A DNA stretch of 64,000 nucleotides from the NCBI GenBank assembly GCA_036971475.1, contig JBAIZL010000006.1, positions 133,406,731 through 133,470,730 of the forward strand, given 5' to 3'. The position numbers and the translations under genes were made by a program. The stretch is from Prosapia bicincta (Eukaryota > Arthropoda > Insecta > Hemiptera > Cercopidae). Positions 10,621-23,500 of the stretch are shown piece after piece. The number at the start of each line of letters is the position of its first letter. Positions within the stretch are counted from its first letter, which is position 1. Under the pieces are notes generated by a model. It had not been told where the DNA came from, made no database searches, and saw only the letters and a list, made by a program, of their open reading frames with translations.

Positions 10621-12201
10621 GCCCCACGACGCCTTAGGCCAACCGCTAGCCATCCAATCGATACTAAAGCTCAACCTCGTTCTTTGTCATGCAACATTAC
10701 CTCGTTTCTCGCCCTGTTGGGTACCGCGCAAGTCGTCCTACAGGACCATTATGGTCAACCTCGTTTTCTAAGAGCTATTATCGACCCCGGCAGTCAGATA
10801 TCTGCCATTACGAAACAAGCTAGCGATATGTTGAGCCTGCCTACTCGGAGATCGAACCTGTCTTTGATTGGCGTCGCTGCCAAGTCTACACGTATTCACG
10901 AATACGTAACTTTAATTTTATTCTCACGACATGACCCTGGCATCATGCTGACTACGGAAGCCGCTGTGCTCAACCATATAACTGACCCGCTGCCAGCTGA
11001 TAAATTATCCTCTGCTTTAAGCGCTCAATATCAGCACTTACCGTTAGCTGATCCTCAGTTCGACTTACCTGCCCCTGTTGACATCATACTGGGCGCCGAT
11101 GTCTTCACGCAAATAATTATTAACGGGCCTCGTACCATCATTCATGGCCAACCATCGGCACTTAACACACTTTTAGGTTGGGTTATTATGGGATCTGTAC
11201 CTTACAGTACGCCACAACAACCACGCGTGTTTATCACCTCGCTCAAGTCTATCGACGAAAACATGCGACGATTTTGGGAAATCGAAGAGGTAAACGAGTC
11301 TAACTTGTTGAGCGCTGATGAGCAGCTCTGCGAAAATTTATTTGCCACCACTACTGAACGTGACGCCACTGGGAGATATGTCGTAGCTTTGCCTTTTAAA
11401 CCTGACGCCGTCGAACTTAAGTCAAACCGTAATGTCGCTCTTGATAGTTATCATGCTCTGGAACGCCGTCTGAGCCGACAACCGGATGTCTCACGACAAT
11501 ATCATCAGTTCATGAAAGAATATATGACTTTAGGTCATATGTACCCTGCCGTTAAGCCTTCGAATTATTTAATACCACATCATTGCGTTTTCAAGGCCGC
11601 TAGTTCTACTACTAAATTACGAGTAGTTTTCAATGCTTCTGGGCCTGATTGCAACGCGCATTCTTTAAACCAGCAATTGCTGGCTGGCCCTAAGTTACAA
11701 AGGGACCTGTCCAACGTTATTATCTCGTTTCGATTGTTTGTTCACGCCGTCTGTGCGGATCTTAAAATGATGTACCGCCAAATTGCCGTACGCAAGGATG
11801 ATCGTCGTCATCAGCACATTTTGTACAGGCCGACTCCTCATTCTCCACTGATGGAGTATGAACTAGCCACTGTCACTTACGGGCTTACCCCGTCTGCTTA
11901 TTTAGCCCTACGTACACTCGAACAACTCGTCAAAGATGAGGGCGACTGTTACCCTGCTGCCTCACACGCCATTCTTCATCAAACGTACGTTGATGATGTC
12001 GTCACTGGCGCCGATACGTCCGAGGACGCCCAGGAATTAATACGGCAACTTATTAGCATCTTCGCACTGGCAGGACTAGAGCTCAGGAAATGGTCTTCCA
12101 GCGATCCCGCGCTGCTGTCGACGCTGCCATCTTCTCACCTGGAGCACCCGTTGTTATTCCAAGACGACTCTACCGCTGTTAAAATATTTGGACTCCAATG
12201 A
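10615..12201 (+). pseudogene. pol: BEL-1 pol: protease and reverse transcriptase (left copy)
   Basis: Open in frame from the codon after the gag stop. The aspartic protease motif is A-I-I-D-P-G-S-Q with the Asp codon at 10783-10785; most BEL proteases have D-S-G, so D-P-G is slightly unusual. RT follows: L-R-V-V-F-N-A-S (about 11619), M-M-Y-R-Q-I (about 11767) and the catalytic Y-V-D-D at 11986-11997. The frame ends at TGA 12199-12201, where the right-arm copy has TGG (Trp), so this is a private nonsense mutation. The frame then continues unchanged into RNase H and integrase. Without that point change the left copy would read through to its break at 14220. Confidence 0.9.
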
Positions 12202-14220
12202 CATCCTGTTAATGACTCGTTTTCTTATCGTATTCAAAACTTTGTGTCGGTGCCTACGAAACGCACCATTCTCTCTTATGTCGCTCGCACCTTCGACCCA
12301 CTGGGCTTCCTTACGCCTATCACATTTTGGATCAAGTCATTTTTGAAACAATTGTGGCTCGAAAGGTTATCATGGGATGAACCTTTGCCCACCGCGCTGC
12401 GCAGTCGTTGGGACAGCTTCATTGTCCACTTCGCTAAGTTAGCTGACATTCAAATACCTCGACATGTGGGCACACGTGATGCCAAACATCATTTATCAGG
12501 CTTCTGTGATGGGTCCGAAGCTGGTTACGCAGCCGCCAGCTACTTGCGAACTGAATGGAACGGTTTAGTTTCCGTCAGCCTTCTAAAGGCTAAAAGCAGA
12601 GTAGCTCCCGTCAAAACACTCACTATACCTCGAATGGAGCTCTGCGGCGCCGTCTTACTGGCCAAGCTCTATAAGTCTGTTCAGCCTGCTGTGAATTTTG
12701 TGGCCGACAACGCTACGCTTTTCTTCACCGACTCAGAAATTGTGCTGCATTGGCTTAGCACCCCGCCGCATCTTTTGAAAACTTTCGTTGCCAACCGAGT
12801 TATTGAAATTACCTCGAACACTTCGACCAATCATTGGTACCACGTCTCAACTGTTGACAACCCCGCGGACGTTGCTTCCCGTGGGTGTCTACCCGCGCAG
12901 TTTGCTACACATCCACTGTGGTGGCACGGACCACCATGGGCGTTACAATGTACTACCTCTTGGCGTTTGTCTAAGCCAACTGGACCAAACCGCGACCTGA
13001 CCGAGCTCAAGACCGAGCCTCAGGTGCTCTGCGCGACTGTCCAAGCGCCTAACCACTTATTGAACGTTATTGAGCGTCATTCCAATCTAACCACGCTGCA
13101 TCATGTCTTCGCTTACGTGCTTCGTTTCGTTAACAATTGCCGCGTTAAGACCCAGCCTACCAGCCATTGTCACAACACTCGCTACAAAGCCAAGAACACC
13201 GTAGCCAAGATTTCATTCGCTGCACCTTCAGCCAGAAATCTTTGCGTTAAGCTCATACAAGAGCTAGCCTTCAGCGAAACGTTGCAACGCCTACACCGCG
13301 GCGTCCCGATCAGTGCTCAACTTCGCCACCTAACGCCCTTTATCGACTCAGTGGGGCTACTTAGGGTGGGCGGACGTCTTAATCATGCTGATATACCATA
13401 CGCAGCTAAGCATGCCATTTTACTGCCTAAGCGGCATCATTATGTCAATCTTGTATGCGATCATTATCACCGCCTCGCCTTACATGCTGGGCCGCGTACT
13501 ACGCAAGCGATGATCAATGGTGAGTTCTGGATCGTTGCGCTACGTTCATTGTTACGACAACGCAATCATGCTTGCATGCGATGCTTTAGACTACAGTCGA
13601 AACCTCGGCCACCTATGATGGCAGCTTTACCGTCTGCTCGCGTCACTCCGTCGCCACCTTTCTGTAAGGTAGGCATTGACTTTGCTGGACCTTTCGACAC
13701 TAAGGCCAACCATCTTCGTACGGCAAAGATCCTGAAAGCTTACTTATGCCTATTTGTTTGTATGGCCACTAAGGCTGTACATTTGGAAGTAGTATCAGAC
13801 CTCTCTACTGATGCTTTTCTCGCCGCGCTTCAGCGTTTTGTCGCAAGACGTGGTCTGCCTACAGACATTTATTCGGATAATGGCACCAATTTTGTCGGCG
13901 CCGCCAACCGCCTGCACGAGGTCTATAAGATGCTAGACCAATCCAAGTCAATCATCCAACGCAAACTCGCCGCACAACGGGTTGAATGGCACTTCAACCC
14001 TCCAGCCGCACCACACTTCGGCGGACTTTGGGAAGCTGCCGTTAAATCCGTCAAAGGGCTCCTACGCCGTACTCTTGGCACTACGTTATTGAACCTCGAG
14101 GAGTTAGCTACGTTATTTATACGCATCGAAGCTATTCTCAACAGTCGACCTATTTTCAAGGTCTCGCCTGACCCCAACGAAGGATCTACGTTCCTTACGC
14201 CCGGACACTTTCTCATCGGC
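12202..14220 (+). pseudogene. pol: BEL-1 pol: RNase H and integrase, truncated (left copy)
   Basis: Same frame as the preceding block. RNase H acidic residues are visible in F-C-D-G-S-E (Asp 12508-12510), R-M-E-L (Glu 12637-12639) and F-T-D-S-E (Asp 12730-12732). An H-H...C-X2-C zinc module precedes the integrase core (about 13414-13590). The core acidic residues are Asp 13678-13680, Asp 13876-13878 and Glu 14032-14034, so all three are kept. Relative to the right copy, 18 bp (six codons) are missing near 13230. The element breaks off at 14220 inside the conserved P-G-H-F-L-I-G-R block. The integrase C-terminus and 3' LTR are absent. Confidence 0.9.
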
Positions 14221-14316
14221 AGATGACTGTAGCATAGTCCATCTGGACTTGAGCGCGGGTTCAGAATGACATTCCTCAGGGAGTGCTAGAAGGGGACGGC
14301 CGATGAGAAAGTGTCC
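14203..14316. repeat. Centre of palindrome P1 (18-bp stem, 78-nt loop)
   Basis: GGACACTTTCTCATCGGC (14203-14220) is perfectly inverted at 14299-14316. The 78 bases between (14221-14298) belong to the minus-strand copy, which extends that far beyond the point where the plus copy stops. Further out the arms pair from 14004/14317 to beyond the LTRs (coordinate sums 28321, then 28339 after the 18-bp indel). Confidence 0.9.
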
Positions 14317-17300
14317 TGGAGGGTTGAAGTGCCATTCAACCCGTTGTGCGGCGAGTTTGCGTTGGATGATTGACTTGGATTGGTCTAGCATCTTATAGAC
14401 CTCGTGCAGGCGGTTGGCGGCGCCGACAAAATTGGTGCCATTATCCGAATAAATGTCTGTAGGCAGACCACGTCTTGCGACAAAACGCTGAAGCGCGGCG
14501 AGAAAAGCATCAGTAGAGAGGTCTGATACTACTTCCAAATGTACAGCCTTAGTGGCCATACAAACAAATAGGCATAAGTAAGCTTTCAGGATCTTTGCCG
14601 TACGAAGATGGTTGGCCTTAGTGTCGAAAGGTCCAGCAAAGTCAATGCCTACCTTACAGAAAGGTGGCGACGGAGTGACGCGAGCAGACGGTAAAGCTGC
14701 CATCATAGGTGGCCGAGGTTTCGACTGTAGTCTAAAGCATCGCATGCAAGCATGATTGCGTTGTCGTAACAATGAACGTAGCGCAACGATCCAGAACTCA
14801 CCATTGATCATCGCTTGCGTAGTACGCGGCCCAGCATGTAAGGCGAGGCGGTGATAATGATCGCATACAAGATTGACATAATGATGCCGCTTAGGCAGTA
14901 AAATGGCATGCTTAGCTGCGTATGGTATATCAGCATGATTAAGACGTCCGCCCACCCTAAGTAGCCCCACTGAGTCGATAAAGGGCGTTAGGTGGCGAAG
15001 TTGAGCACTGATCGGGACGCCGCGGTGTAGGCGTTGCAACGTTTCGCTGAAGGCTAGCTCTTGTATGAGCTTAACGCAAAGATTTCTGGCGTTCCTTAAT
15101 TCTTGTACTGAAGGTGCAGCGAATGAAATCTTGGCTACGGTGTTCTTGGCTTTGTAGCGAGTGTTGTGACAATGGCTGGTAGGCTGGGTCTTAACGCGGC
15201 AATTGTTAACGAAACGAAGCACGTAAGCGAAGACATGATGCAGCGTGGTTAGATTGGAATGACGCTCAATAACGTTCAATAAGTGGTTAGGCGCTTGGAA
15301 AGTCGCGCAGAGCACCTGAGGCTCGGTCTTGAGCTCGGTCAGGTCGCGGTTCGGTCCAGTTGGCTTAGACAAACGCCAAGAGGTAGTACATTGTAACGCC
15401 CATGGTGGTCCGTGCCACCACAGTGGATGTGTAGCAAACTGCGCGGGTAGACACCCACGGGAAGCAACGTCCGCGGGGTTGTCAACAGTTGAGACGTGGT
15501 ACCAATGATTGGTCGAAGTGTTCGAGGTAATTTCAATAACTCGGTTTGCAACGAAAGTTTTCAAAAGATGCGGCGGGGTGCTAAGCCAATGCAGCACAAT
15601 TTCTGAGTCGGTGAAGAAAAGCGTAGCGTTGTCGGCCACAAAATTCACAGCAGGCTGAACAGACTTATAGAGCTTGGCCAGTAAGACGGCGCCGCAGAGC
15701 TCCATTCGAGGTATAGTGAGTGTTTTGACGGGAGCTACTCTGCTTTTAGCCTTTAGAAGGCTGACGGAAACTAAACCGTTCCATTCAGTTCGCAAGTAGC
15801 TGGCGACTGCGTAACCAGCTTCGGACCCATCACAGAAGCCTGATAAATGATGTTTGGCATCACGTGTGCCCACATGTCGAGGTATTTGAATGTCAGCTAA
15901 CTTAGCGAAGTGGACAATGAAGCTGTCCCAACGACTGCGCAGCGCGGTGGGCAAAGGTTCATCCCATGATAACCTTTCGAGCCACAATTGTTTCAAAAAT
16001 GACTTGATCCAAAATGTGATAGGCGTAAGGAAGCCCAGTGGGTCGAAGGTGCGAGCGACATAAGAGAGAATGGTGCGTTTCGTAGGCACCGACACAAAGG
16101 TTTGAATACGATAAGAAAACGAGTCATTAACAGGATGCCATTGGAGTCCCAATATTTTAACAGCGGTAGAGTCGTCTTGGAATAACAACGGGTGCTCCAG
16201 GTGAGAAGATGGCAGCGTCGACAGCAGCGCGGGATCGCTGGAAGACCATTTCCTGAGCTCTAGTCCTGCCAGTGCGAAGATGCTAATAAGTTGCCGTATT
16301 AATTCCTGGGCGTCCTCGGACGTATCGGCGCCAGTGACGACATCATCAACGTACGTTTGATGAAGAATGGCGTGCGACGCAGCAGGGTAACAGTCGCCCT
16401 CATCTTTGACGAGTTGTTCGAGTGTACGTAGGGCTAAATAAGCAGACGGGGTAAGCCCGTAAGTGACAGTGGCTAGTTCATACTCCATCAGTGGAGAATG
16501 AGGAGTCGGCCTGTACAAAATGTGCTGATGACGACGATCATCCTTGCGTACGGCAATTTGGCGGTACATCATTTTAAGATCCGCACAGACGGCGTGAACA
16601 AACAATCGAAACGAGATAATAACGTTGGACAGGTCCCTTTGTAACTTAGGGCCAGCCAGCAATTGCTGGTTTAAAGAATGCGCGTTGCAATCAGGCCCAG
16701 AAGCATTGAAAACTACTCGTAATTTAGTAGTAGAACTAGCGGCCTTGAAAACGCAATGATGTGGTATTAAATAATTCGAAGGCTTAACGGCAGGGTACAT
16801 ATGACCTAAAGTCATATATTCTTTCATGAACTGATGATATTGTCGTGAGACATCCGGTTGTCGGCTCAGACGGCGTTCCAGAGCATGATAACTATCAAGA
16901 GCGACATTACGGTTTGACTTAAGTTCGACGGCGTCAGGTTTAAAAGGCAAAGCTACGACATATCTCCCAGTGGCGTCACGTTCAGTAGTGGTGGCAAATA
17001 AATTTTCGCAGAGCTGCTCATCAGGGCTCAACAAGTTAGACTCGTTTACCTCTTCGATTTCCCAAAATCGTCGCATGTTTTCGTCGATAGACTTGAGCGA
17101 GGTGATAAACACGCGTGGTTGTTGTGGCGTACTGTAAGGTACAGATCCCATAATAACCCAACCTAAAAGTGTGTTAAGTGCCGATGGTTGGCCATGAATG
17201 ATGGTACGAGGCCCGTTAATAATTATTTGCGTGAAGACATCGGCGCCCAGTATGATGTCAACAGGGGCAGGTAAGTCGAACTGAGGATCAGCTAACGGTA

Positions 17301-17724
17301 AGTGCTGATATTGAGCGCTTAAAGCAGAGGATAATTTATCAGCTGGCAGCGGGTCAGTTATATGGTTGAGCACAGCGGCTTCCGTAGTCAGCATGATGCC
17401 AGGGTCATGTCGTGAGAATAAAATTAAAGTTACGTATTCGTGAATACGTGTAGACTTGGCAGCGACGCCAATCAAAGACAGGTTCGATCTCCGAGTAGGC
17501 AGGCTCAACATATCGCTAGCTTGTTTCGTAATGGCAGATATCTGACTGCCGGGGTCGATAATAGCTCTTAGAAAACGAGGTTGACCATAATGGTCCTGTA
17601 GGACGACTTGCGCGGTACCCAACAGGGCGAGAAACGAGGTAATGTTGCATGACAAAGAACGAGGTTGAGCTTTAGTATCGATTGGATGGCTAGCGGTTGG
17701 CCTAAGGCGTCGTGGGGCGGCTAG
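14224..17724 (-). pseudogene. pol: BEL-1 pol, protease to integrase (right copy, long open frame)
   Basis: Mirror copy of 10615-14220, uninterrupted for about 1,160 codons. It has the D-P-G-S protease motif (Asp at 17554-17556), RT with Y-V-D-D (16342-16353), RNase H and the integrase zinc module. It keeps Trp where the left copy has a stop, and six codons missing from the left copy. However, 198 bp (66 codons, in frame) corresponding to 14005-14202 of the left copy are deleted. This removes the third integrase catalytic residue (Glu), so integrase is inactive despite the open frame. It continues 78 bases further than the left copy, to W-T-M-L-Q, before the palindrome turns. Translation beyond about 14224 reads the opposite strand of the left arm. 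Confidence 0.9.
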
Positions 17725-17730
17725 TCATTG
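17719..17730 (-). promoter_or_regulatory. Stop context TGA-CTA-G at gag/pol border (right copy)
   Basis: Mirror of 10609-10620 with identical sequence. Its retention in both arms says it was in the element before duplication. It does not by itself prove function, because the arms are young and nearly identical throughout. Confidence 0.45.
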
Positions 17731-18111
17731 CTGCGGCGGTGCGTCGTTGTGCAGCAGTGTGTGATGTGCTTGGCTGCATTGTCTACAACGATGACGAGAC
17801 TGACACTGAGCTTGATAATGAGAGCCGAGACAATTATAACACCGTTGTAATTTTGAAATAGCGTCAATGCGTTCCGCTATTGTAAGAGAAATAAATCGTT
17901 GACAATTAATGATGCAGTGACTTTCTCCGCAGTAGTAGCATTTACCTACGCGCGTGGTAGGCGCGTTAGACTGATTGAGGTTAAGCGGTGGCGAGCGATT
18001 GCGAAATGTTGACGTTCTAGGCGCACTCATAATAGGCAACAAGTTAGGTTGCAGTGTTTGATTAACCGGTTGCATAGTGACTGGCGCAGCACGTTTGGAC
18101 TGAATAGTACC
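17725..18111 (-). pseudogene. gag: BEL-1 gag, nucleocapsid part (right copy)
   Basis: Mirror of 10228-10614 with the three zinc-knuckle-like motifs preserved and the same UGA end. It is in the same frame as the capsid part upstream and the pol frame downstream. Over this block I saw no amino-acid difference from the left copy. Confidence 0.85.
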
Positions 18112-19164
18112 TTAGGCGTCCTTATTCTGATGGCCATTGTCATTTGACGCCACTGATTGAAATATAGGGCTGTGACCCAAAGTGAGGTTAGGTTCAGACA
18201 AGTAATTATTCGGTTCAAGGGCCCCTTGAAACCCGGGTTTATCCATCGATGACACCAACATGCGGGGTCTTTGACCACGTCCGGCGTTTGCTACAACCAC
18301 GGCAGCTGGTTGGCTAAGCATCTCCAGGGCTCTAGCCTGTTCAGTTATAAAGTCGTTCAATAATTTATATGTCGGCATGCGGTTAGTGCCTAGTCGGCTT
18401 TCAAAACTTAATCGTGTCTTGGCATCCAGATTATTAATTGCCATAGAGAACAATAAGAAATCCGCTAAGTCTTCGAGAGGTATAGCTCTTAATGCACAGA
18501 CGGCATTAGAGTGCGCGGTTAAGAAACGATTTAGTTCCGCGGGTGAAGCATTATTGATGCGCTGAAAGTCTTTAATTATGTTAAAGTAATGATCTGCGAG
18601 ACGTCGCGGGTTCGCGTATCGGTTACGCAACGCATTGTAAGCAATGTTGTAATTTGCTTCGGAGATGGAGAGCCCGGTGACGATGGCCAGTGCATCTCTC
18701 TTTAAGACGGACTTTAAGTATTGAAAACGTTGGATGTTGTTAAGCGTCTCATTGTTATGTACCATAGAATCGTACATAGTAATAAAATCTATCCAGTCGT
18801 CGCTCTGGCCCGAAAAGCTTGGCAAAGTTAGACTTGGCAGGTTAGGTGAAGTCGGTGTTGATTTGACAGGCGAGGTCGAGGTAACCTCCGTCTTAACGAG
18901 GTTAGGGTATTTCACTATCATGGGCAGATAGGTGTCCTGAAATTGACGTTTTACTATAAAGACATTCGCGACAAATTCGGAAGCTTGACTGTCAAAAGTC
19001 TGCTCCGCGCGGTCAGAAGTTTCGATAAAATCGGCATGAAGTCGCCTGACTTCCTGCGCTATGCCCTCAGACATTTCACTATCACCGAGCAAGCTGTTTA
19101 CTTGCTCTAAGTCACTGCATATAGCCTTCAACTTATCAAGGCAATATGCGTTGTTATTAGCCAT
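18112..19164 (-). pseudogene. gag: BEL-1 gag, capsid-like part (right copy)
   Basis: Mirror of 9175-10227, starting at the ATG complementary to 19162-19164. The protein is identical to the left copy as read, including the TAA at its end (18112-18114). Because this stop is shared, it predates the inverted duplication. Confidence 0.85.
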
Positions 19165-19742
19165 CGTGACAAAATTTAAATTAACAAAAAACAAAATTTA
19201 AATTAAATTGCAATTATGTTTAAACCAAACCTAATGACTACACAATGGTACATTTAATTACGAAAGAGTGGACTGTATAATAAAGTTAATAAAAAGACAT
19301 AACGTTTTACAAATCATAAGCATTAGATTAGAACGGCTGCAAGTTTTCCTTATTGAACAGGATAAATCTACAGTGTAGCTTTCACGGATCAGTATTGAGC
19401 CTTACTTGATTAGTCAAGTGTTCCTTATCTGCGCAGCTGTCCCATAAATCTGCTGATAGTAGCGGTATGCAGCTGCAAGCTACAGCTTGTGACGTCACTA
19501 CTGCGTATTGAATTTAGACAAAGGAAATGCGGGAAATTACATAGGATTACGCAATGCTTGCAACTTATTACTGTGAAATTTAACACGCTTCGAAATTGTT
19601 CGCACAATAAATAACACTTATAAATCACTAATGAACTTATTTGTAAAGCAAATGCCTTGCTATTAAGACTGAATAAGTTTTCGAGTTTACTGAGAACTTC
19701 AACACTTCTTTGCACTTTAAATGTTTATAGATCGCTGAAATG

Positions 19743-19765
19743 CAAAATCCGGCACGGCGGGACCA
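19743..19765 (-). other. Primer-binding site of BEL-1 (right copy)
   Basis: Mirror of 8574-8596, three bases from the LTR edge at 19769. The sequence is the same. Confidence 0.55.
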
Positions 19766-19768
19766 AAA

Positions 19769-20544
19769 TGGAGGCGTCAGCTCCGCTAAAATATTAGAAA
19801 TAAGACAAAAGAGAGAGATAGTCGCGGGCGGTAACGTGACTAAAATGGCAACTGACTAAAATGAAGGCTTGCGGCAGAAATGCCTAATCGACAAATAATG
19901 ACAGTGTTTATCACTAATTAAGTCTCGGGAAAATGGGCACAAGTTTATGTTAAAAGTATTTGGAACTGATTAACACTTACCCTAAGCTGAACAAAGGGGT
20001 TACGTGCACGGTAGGTTTTGTTGTCTTCTGGACTTCTGCAGCAGGGCCCTGGGTGAAGTGGTGATGGTCAGACGGCTCGTGCTGTAAAACTTAATAAACG
20101 GAGTTCAATTCTACTACTATTCACAATTGAATTAGTCTTTAAATAATTGCGAGCGACTCCGTAACGGCGGCTTGTAACGGCGAGGTTAAAGGTGCATTCG
20201 AGCACGGCACTTGGACTAAATAATGTACACTTTCGCGGTTAACGAGCATATAAAACAAGTACAACTCGAAACACTTAAATTTAGACATACGCGGGGCGAA
20301 CTTAACGTCCACGAGGTTAGCTAATACGTTTAATACCCGCAACGGACGTGCTGGTCTGTTCGCGGCAAGCTGGAGACTGGGGGTAGAGGAAACTGTGCTA
20401 GGGTGGGGATTAGGCGCGCGCCAAGGGACAACGTGGTCTTAAACTATCGACGATAAACCATAGATTGAGCTATCGATTAGTCAAAGCACAGGCTGATTAA
20501 AGTCGATACTGGAGCTGTTTAATCTACCAAAGCTGACTCCAACA
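19769..20544 (-). repeat. BEL-1 5' LTR, palindrome P1 right arm
   Basis: Inverted 776-bp copy of 7795-8570 (coordinates sum to 28339). About three substitutions are visible relative to the left arm, for example one base each near 20408 and 20479. Outside it, 20545-20599 repeats in inverted form the ~55 bp found between satellite and LTR on the left. The duplication therefore includes flanking DNA and is not two independent insertions. Confidence 0.9.
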
Positions 20545-20599
20545 TATATTATACCTGGACATCAACTCTACTTCAGGCTCGCCATCTTGCCCGCGCAAT

Positions 20600-23500
20600 G
20601 CCAGAACTTCCCCTATATCCCTAGTCCTATATAACCCCATCCACCCTTCCTTATTCCTACTCTTATAAGGGGTTAAAAGGATGGACACCACTTTAGGTCA
20701 CCATCAGGGTGCTACCTGGCCCACGCTATCCTCACATCCCCTACATCCTTAGTCCTATATAACCCCATCCACCCTTCCTTATTCCTCCTCTCATAAAGGT
20801 TTAAAAGGATGGACCTTTTTAGGTCCACTTCATGGTGCTACCTGGCTCACGGTATCCTCACATCCCCTACATCCTTAGTCCTATATAACCCCATCCACCC
20901 TTCCTTATTCCTCCTCTCATAAAGGTTTAAAAGGATGGACCTTTTTAGGTCCACTTCAGGGTGCTACTTGGCTCACGGTATCCTCACATCCCCTACATCC
21001 TTAGTCCTATATAACCCCATCCACCCTTCCTTATTCCTCCTCTCATAAAGGGTTAAAAGGATGGACCTTTTTAGGTCCACTTCAGGGTGCTACTTGGCTC
21101 ACGGTATCCTCACATCCCCTACATCCTTAGTCCTGTATAACCCCATCCACCCTTCCTTATTCCTCCTCTCATAAAGTTTTAAAAGGATGGACCTTTTTAG
21201 GTCCACTTCAGGGTGCTACTTGGCTCACGGTATCCTCACATCCCCTACATCCTTAGTCCTATATAACCCCATCCACCCTACTTTATTCCTCCTCTCATAA
21301 AGGATTGAAACGATGGACACCACTTTATTTTCACTTCAGGGTGCCATCTGGCTCACGCTTTGCTCACTTCCCCTGTATCCTTAGTCCTATATAGTCCCAT
21401 CCACCATTCCTTATTCCTACTCTCATAAGGGGTTAAAAGGATGGACACCACTTTAGGTCACCATCAGGGTGCCATCTGGCTCACGCTTTGCTCACTTTCC
21501 CTGTATCCTTAGTCCTATATAGTCCCATCCACCCTTCTTTATTCCTACTCTCATAAGGGGTTAAAAGGATGGACACCACTTTAGGTCACCATCAGGGTGC
21601 CATCTGGCTCACGCTTTGCTCACTTCCCCTACATCCTTAGTCCTATATAGTCCTATCCACCCTTCCTTATTCCTCCTCTCATAAGGGGTTAAAAGGAGGG
21701 ACACCACTTTAGGTCACCATCAGGGTGACATCTGACTCACGCTTTGCTCACTTCCCCTGTATCCTTAGTCCTATATAGTCCCATTCACCCTACCTTATTC
21801 CTCCTCTTATAAGGGGTTAAAAGGATGGTCACCACTTTAGGTGTTCATCAGGGTGCCATCTGGCTCACGCTTTGCTCACTTCCCCTGTATCCTTAGTCCT
21901 ATATAGTCCCATCAACCCTACCTTATTCCTACTCTCATAAAGGGTTAAAAGGATGGACACCACTATAGGTCCACTTCAGGGTGCCATCTGGCTCACGCTT
22001 TGCTCACTTCCCCCATATCCTTAGTCCTATATAACCCCATCCGCCCTTCCTTATTCCTCCTCTCATAAAGGATTGAAACGATGGACACCACTTTATTTTC
22101 ACTTCAGGGTGCCATCTGGCTCACGCTTTGCTCACTTCCCCTATATCCTTAGTCCTATATAACCCCATCGGCCCTTCCTTATTCCTCCTCTCATAAAGGA
22201 TTGAAACGATGGACACCACTTTATTTTCACTTCAGGGTGCCATCTGGCTCACGCTTTGCTCACTTCCCCCATATCCTTAGTCCTATATAACCCCATCGGC
22301 CCTTCCTTATTCCTCCTCTCATAAAGGATTGAAACGATGGACACCACTTTATTTTCACTTCAGGGTGCCATCTGGCTCACGCTTTGCTCACTTCCCCTAT
22401 ATCCTTAGTCCTATATAACCCCATCCGCCCTTCCTTATTCCTCCTCTCATAAGGGGTTAAAAGGATGGACACCACTTTAGGTCATCTTCAGGGTGCCATC
22501 TGGCTCACGCTTTGCTCACTTCCCCTATATCCTTAGTCCTATATAACCCCATCCGCCCTTCCTTATTCCTCCTCTCATAAAGGATTGAAACGATGGACAC
22601 CACTTTATTTTCACTTCAGGGTGTGATCTTGCTTACGCTTTGCTCACTTTCCCTATATCCTTAGTCCTATATAGTGCCATCCACCATTCCTTATTCCTAA
22701 TCTCATAAAGGATTGAAACGATGGACACCACTTTATTTTCACTTCAGGGTGCCATCTGGCTCACGCTTTGCTCACTTCCCCTACATCCTTAGTCCTATAT
22801 AGTCCCATCCACCCTTCCTCCTCTCATAAAGGGTTAAGAGGATGGACACCACTTTAGGTCATCTTCAGGGTTCCATCTGGCTCACGCTTTGCTCACTTCC
22901 TCCATATCCTTATTCCTATAAAGTTCCATCCAACCTTCCTTACTCCTCCTCTCATAAACGGTTAAAAGGATGGTCACCACTTTAGGTCCATTTCAGGGTG
23001 CCATCTGGCTCACGCTTTGCTCACTTCCTCCATATCCTTAGTCCTATATAACCCCATCCACCCTTCCTTATTCCTCCTCTCATAAAGGGTTAAGAGGATG
23101 GACACCACTTTAGGTCATCTTCAGGGTGCCATCTGGCTCACGCTTTGCTCACTTCCTCCATATACTTATTCCTATAAAGTTCCATCCAACCTTCCTTACT
23201 CCTCCTCTCATAAACGGTTAAAAGGATGGTCACCACTTTAGGTCCACTTCAGGGTGCCATCTGGCTCACGCTTTGCTCACTTCCTCCATATCCTTATTAA
23301 TATAAAGTTCCATCCAACCTTCCTTACTCCTCCTCTCATAAACGGTTAATTGGATGGTCACCACTTTAGGTCCACTTCAGGGTGCCATCTGGCTCACGCT
23401 TTGCTCACTTCCTCCATATCCTTAGTCCTATATAACCCCATCCACCCTTCCTTATTCCTCCTCTTATAAAGGGTTAAGAGGATGGACACCACTTTAGGTC

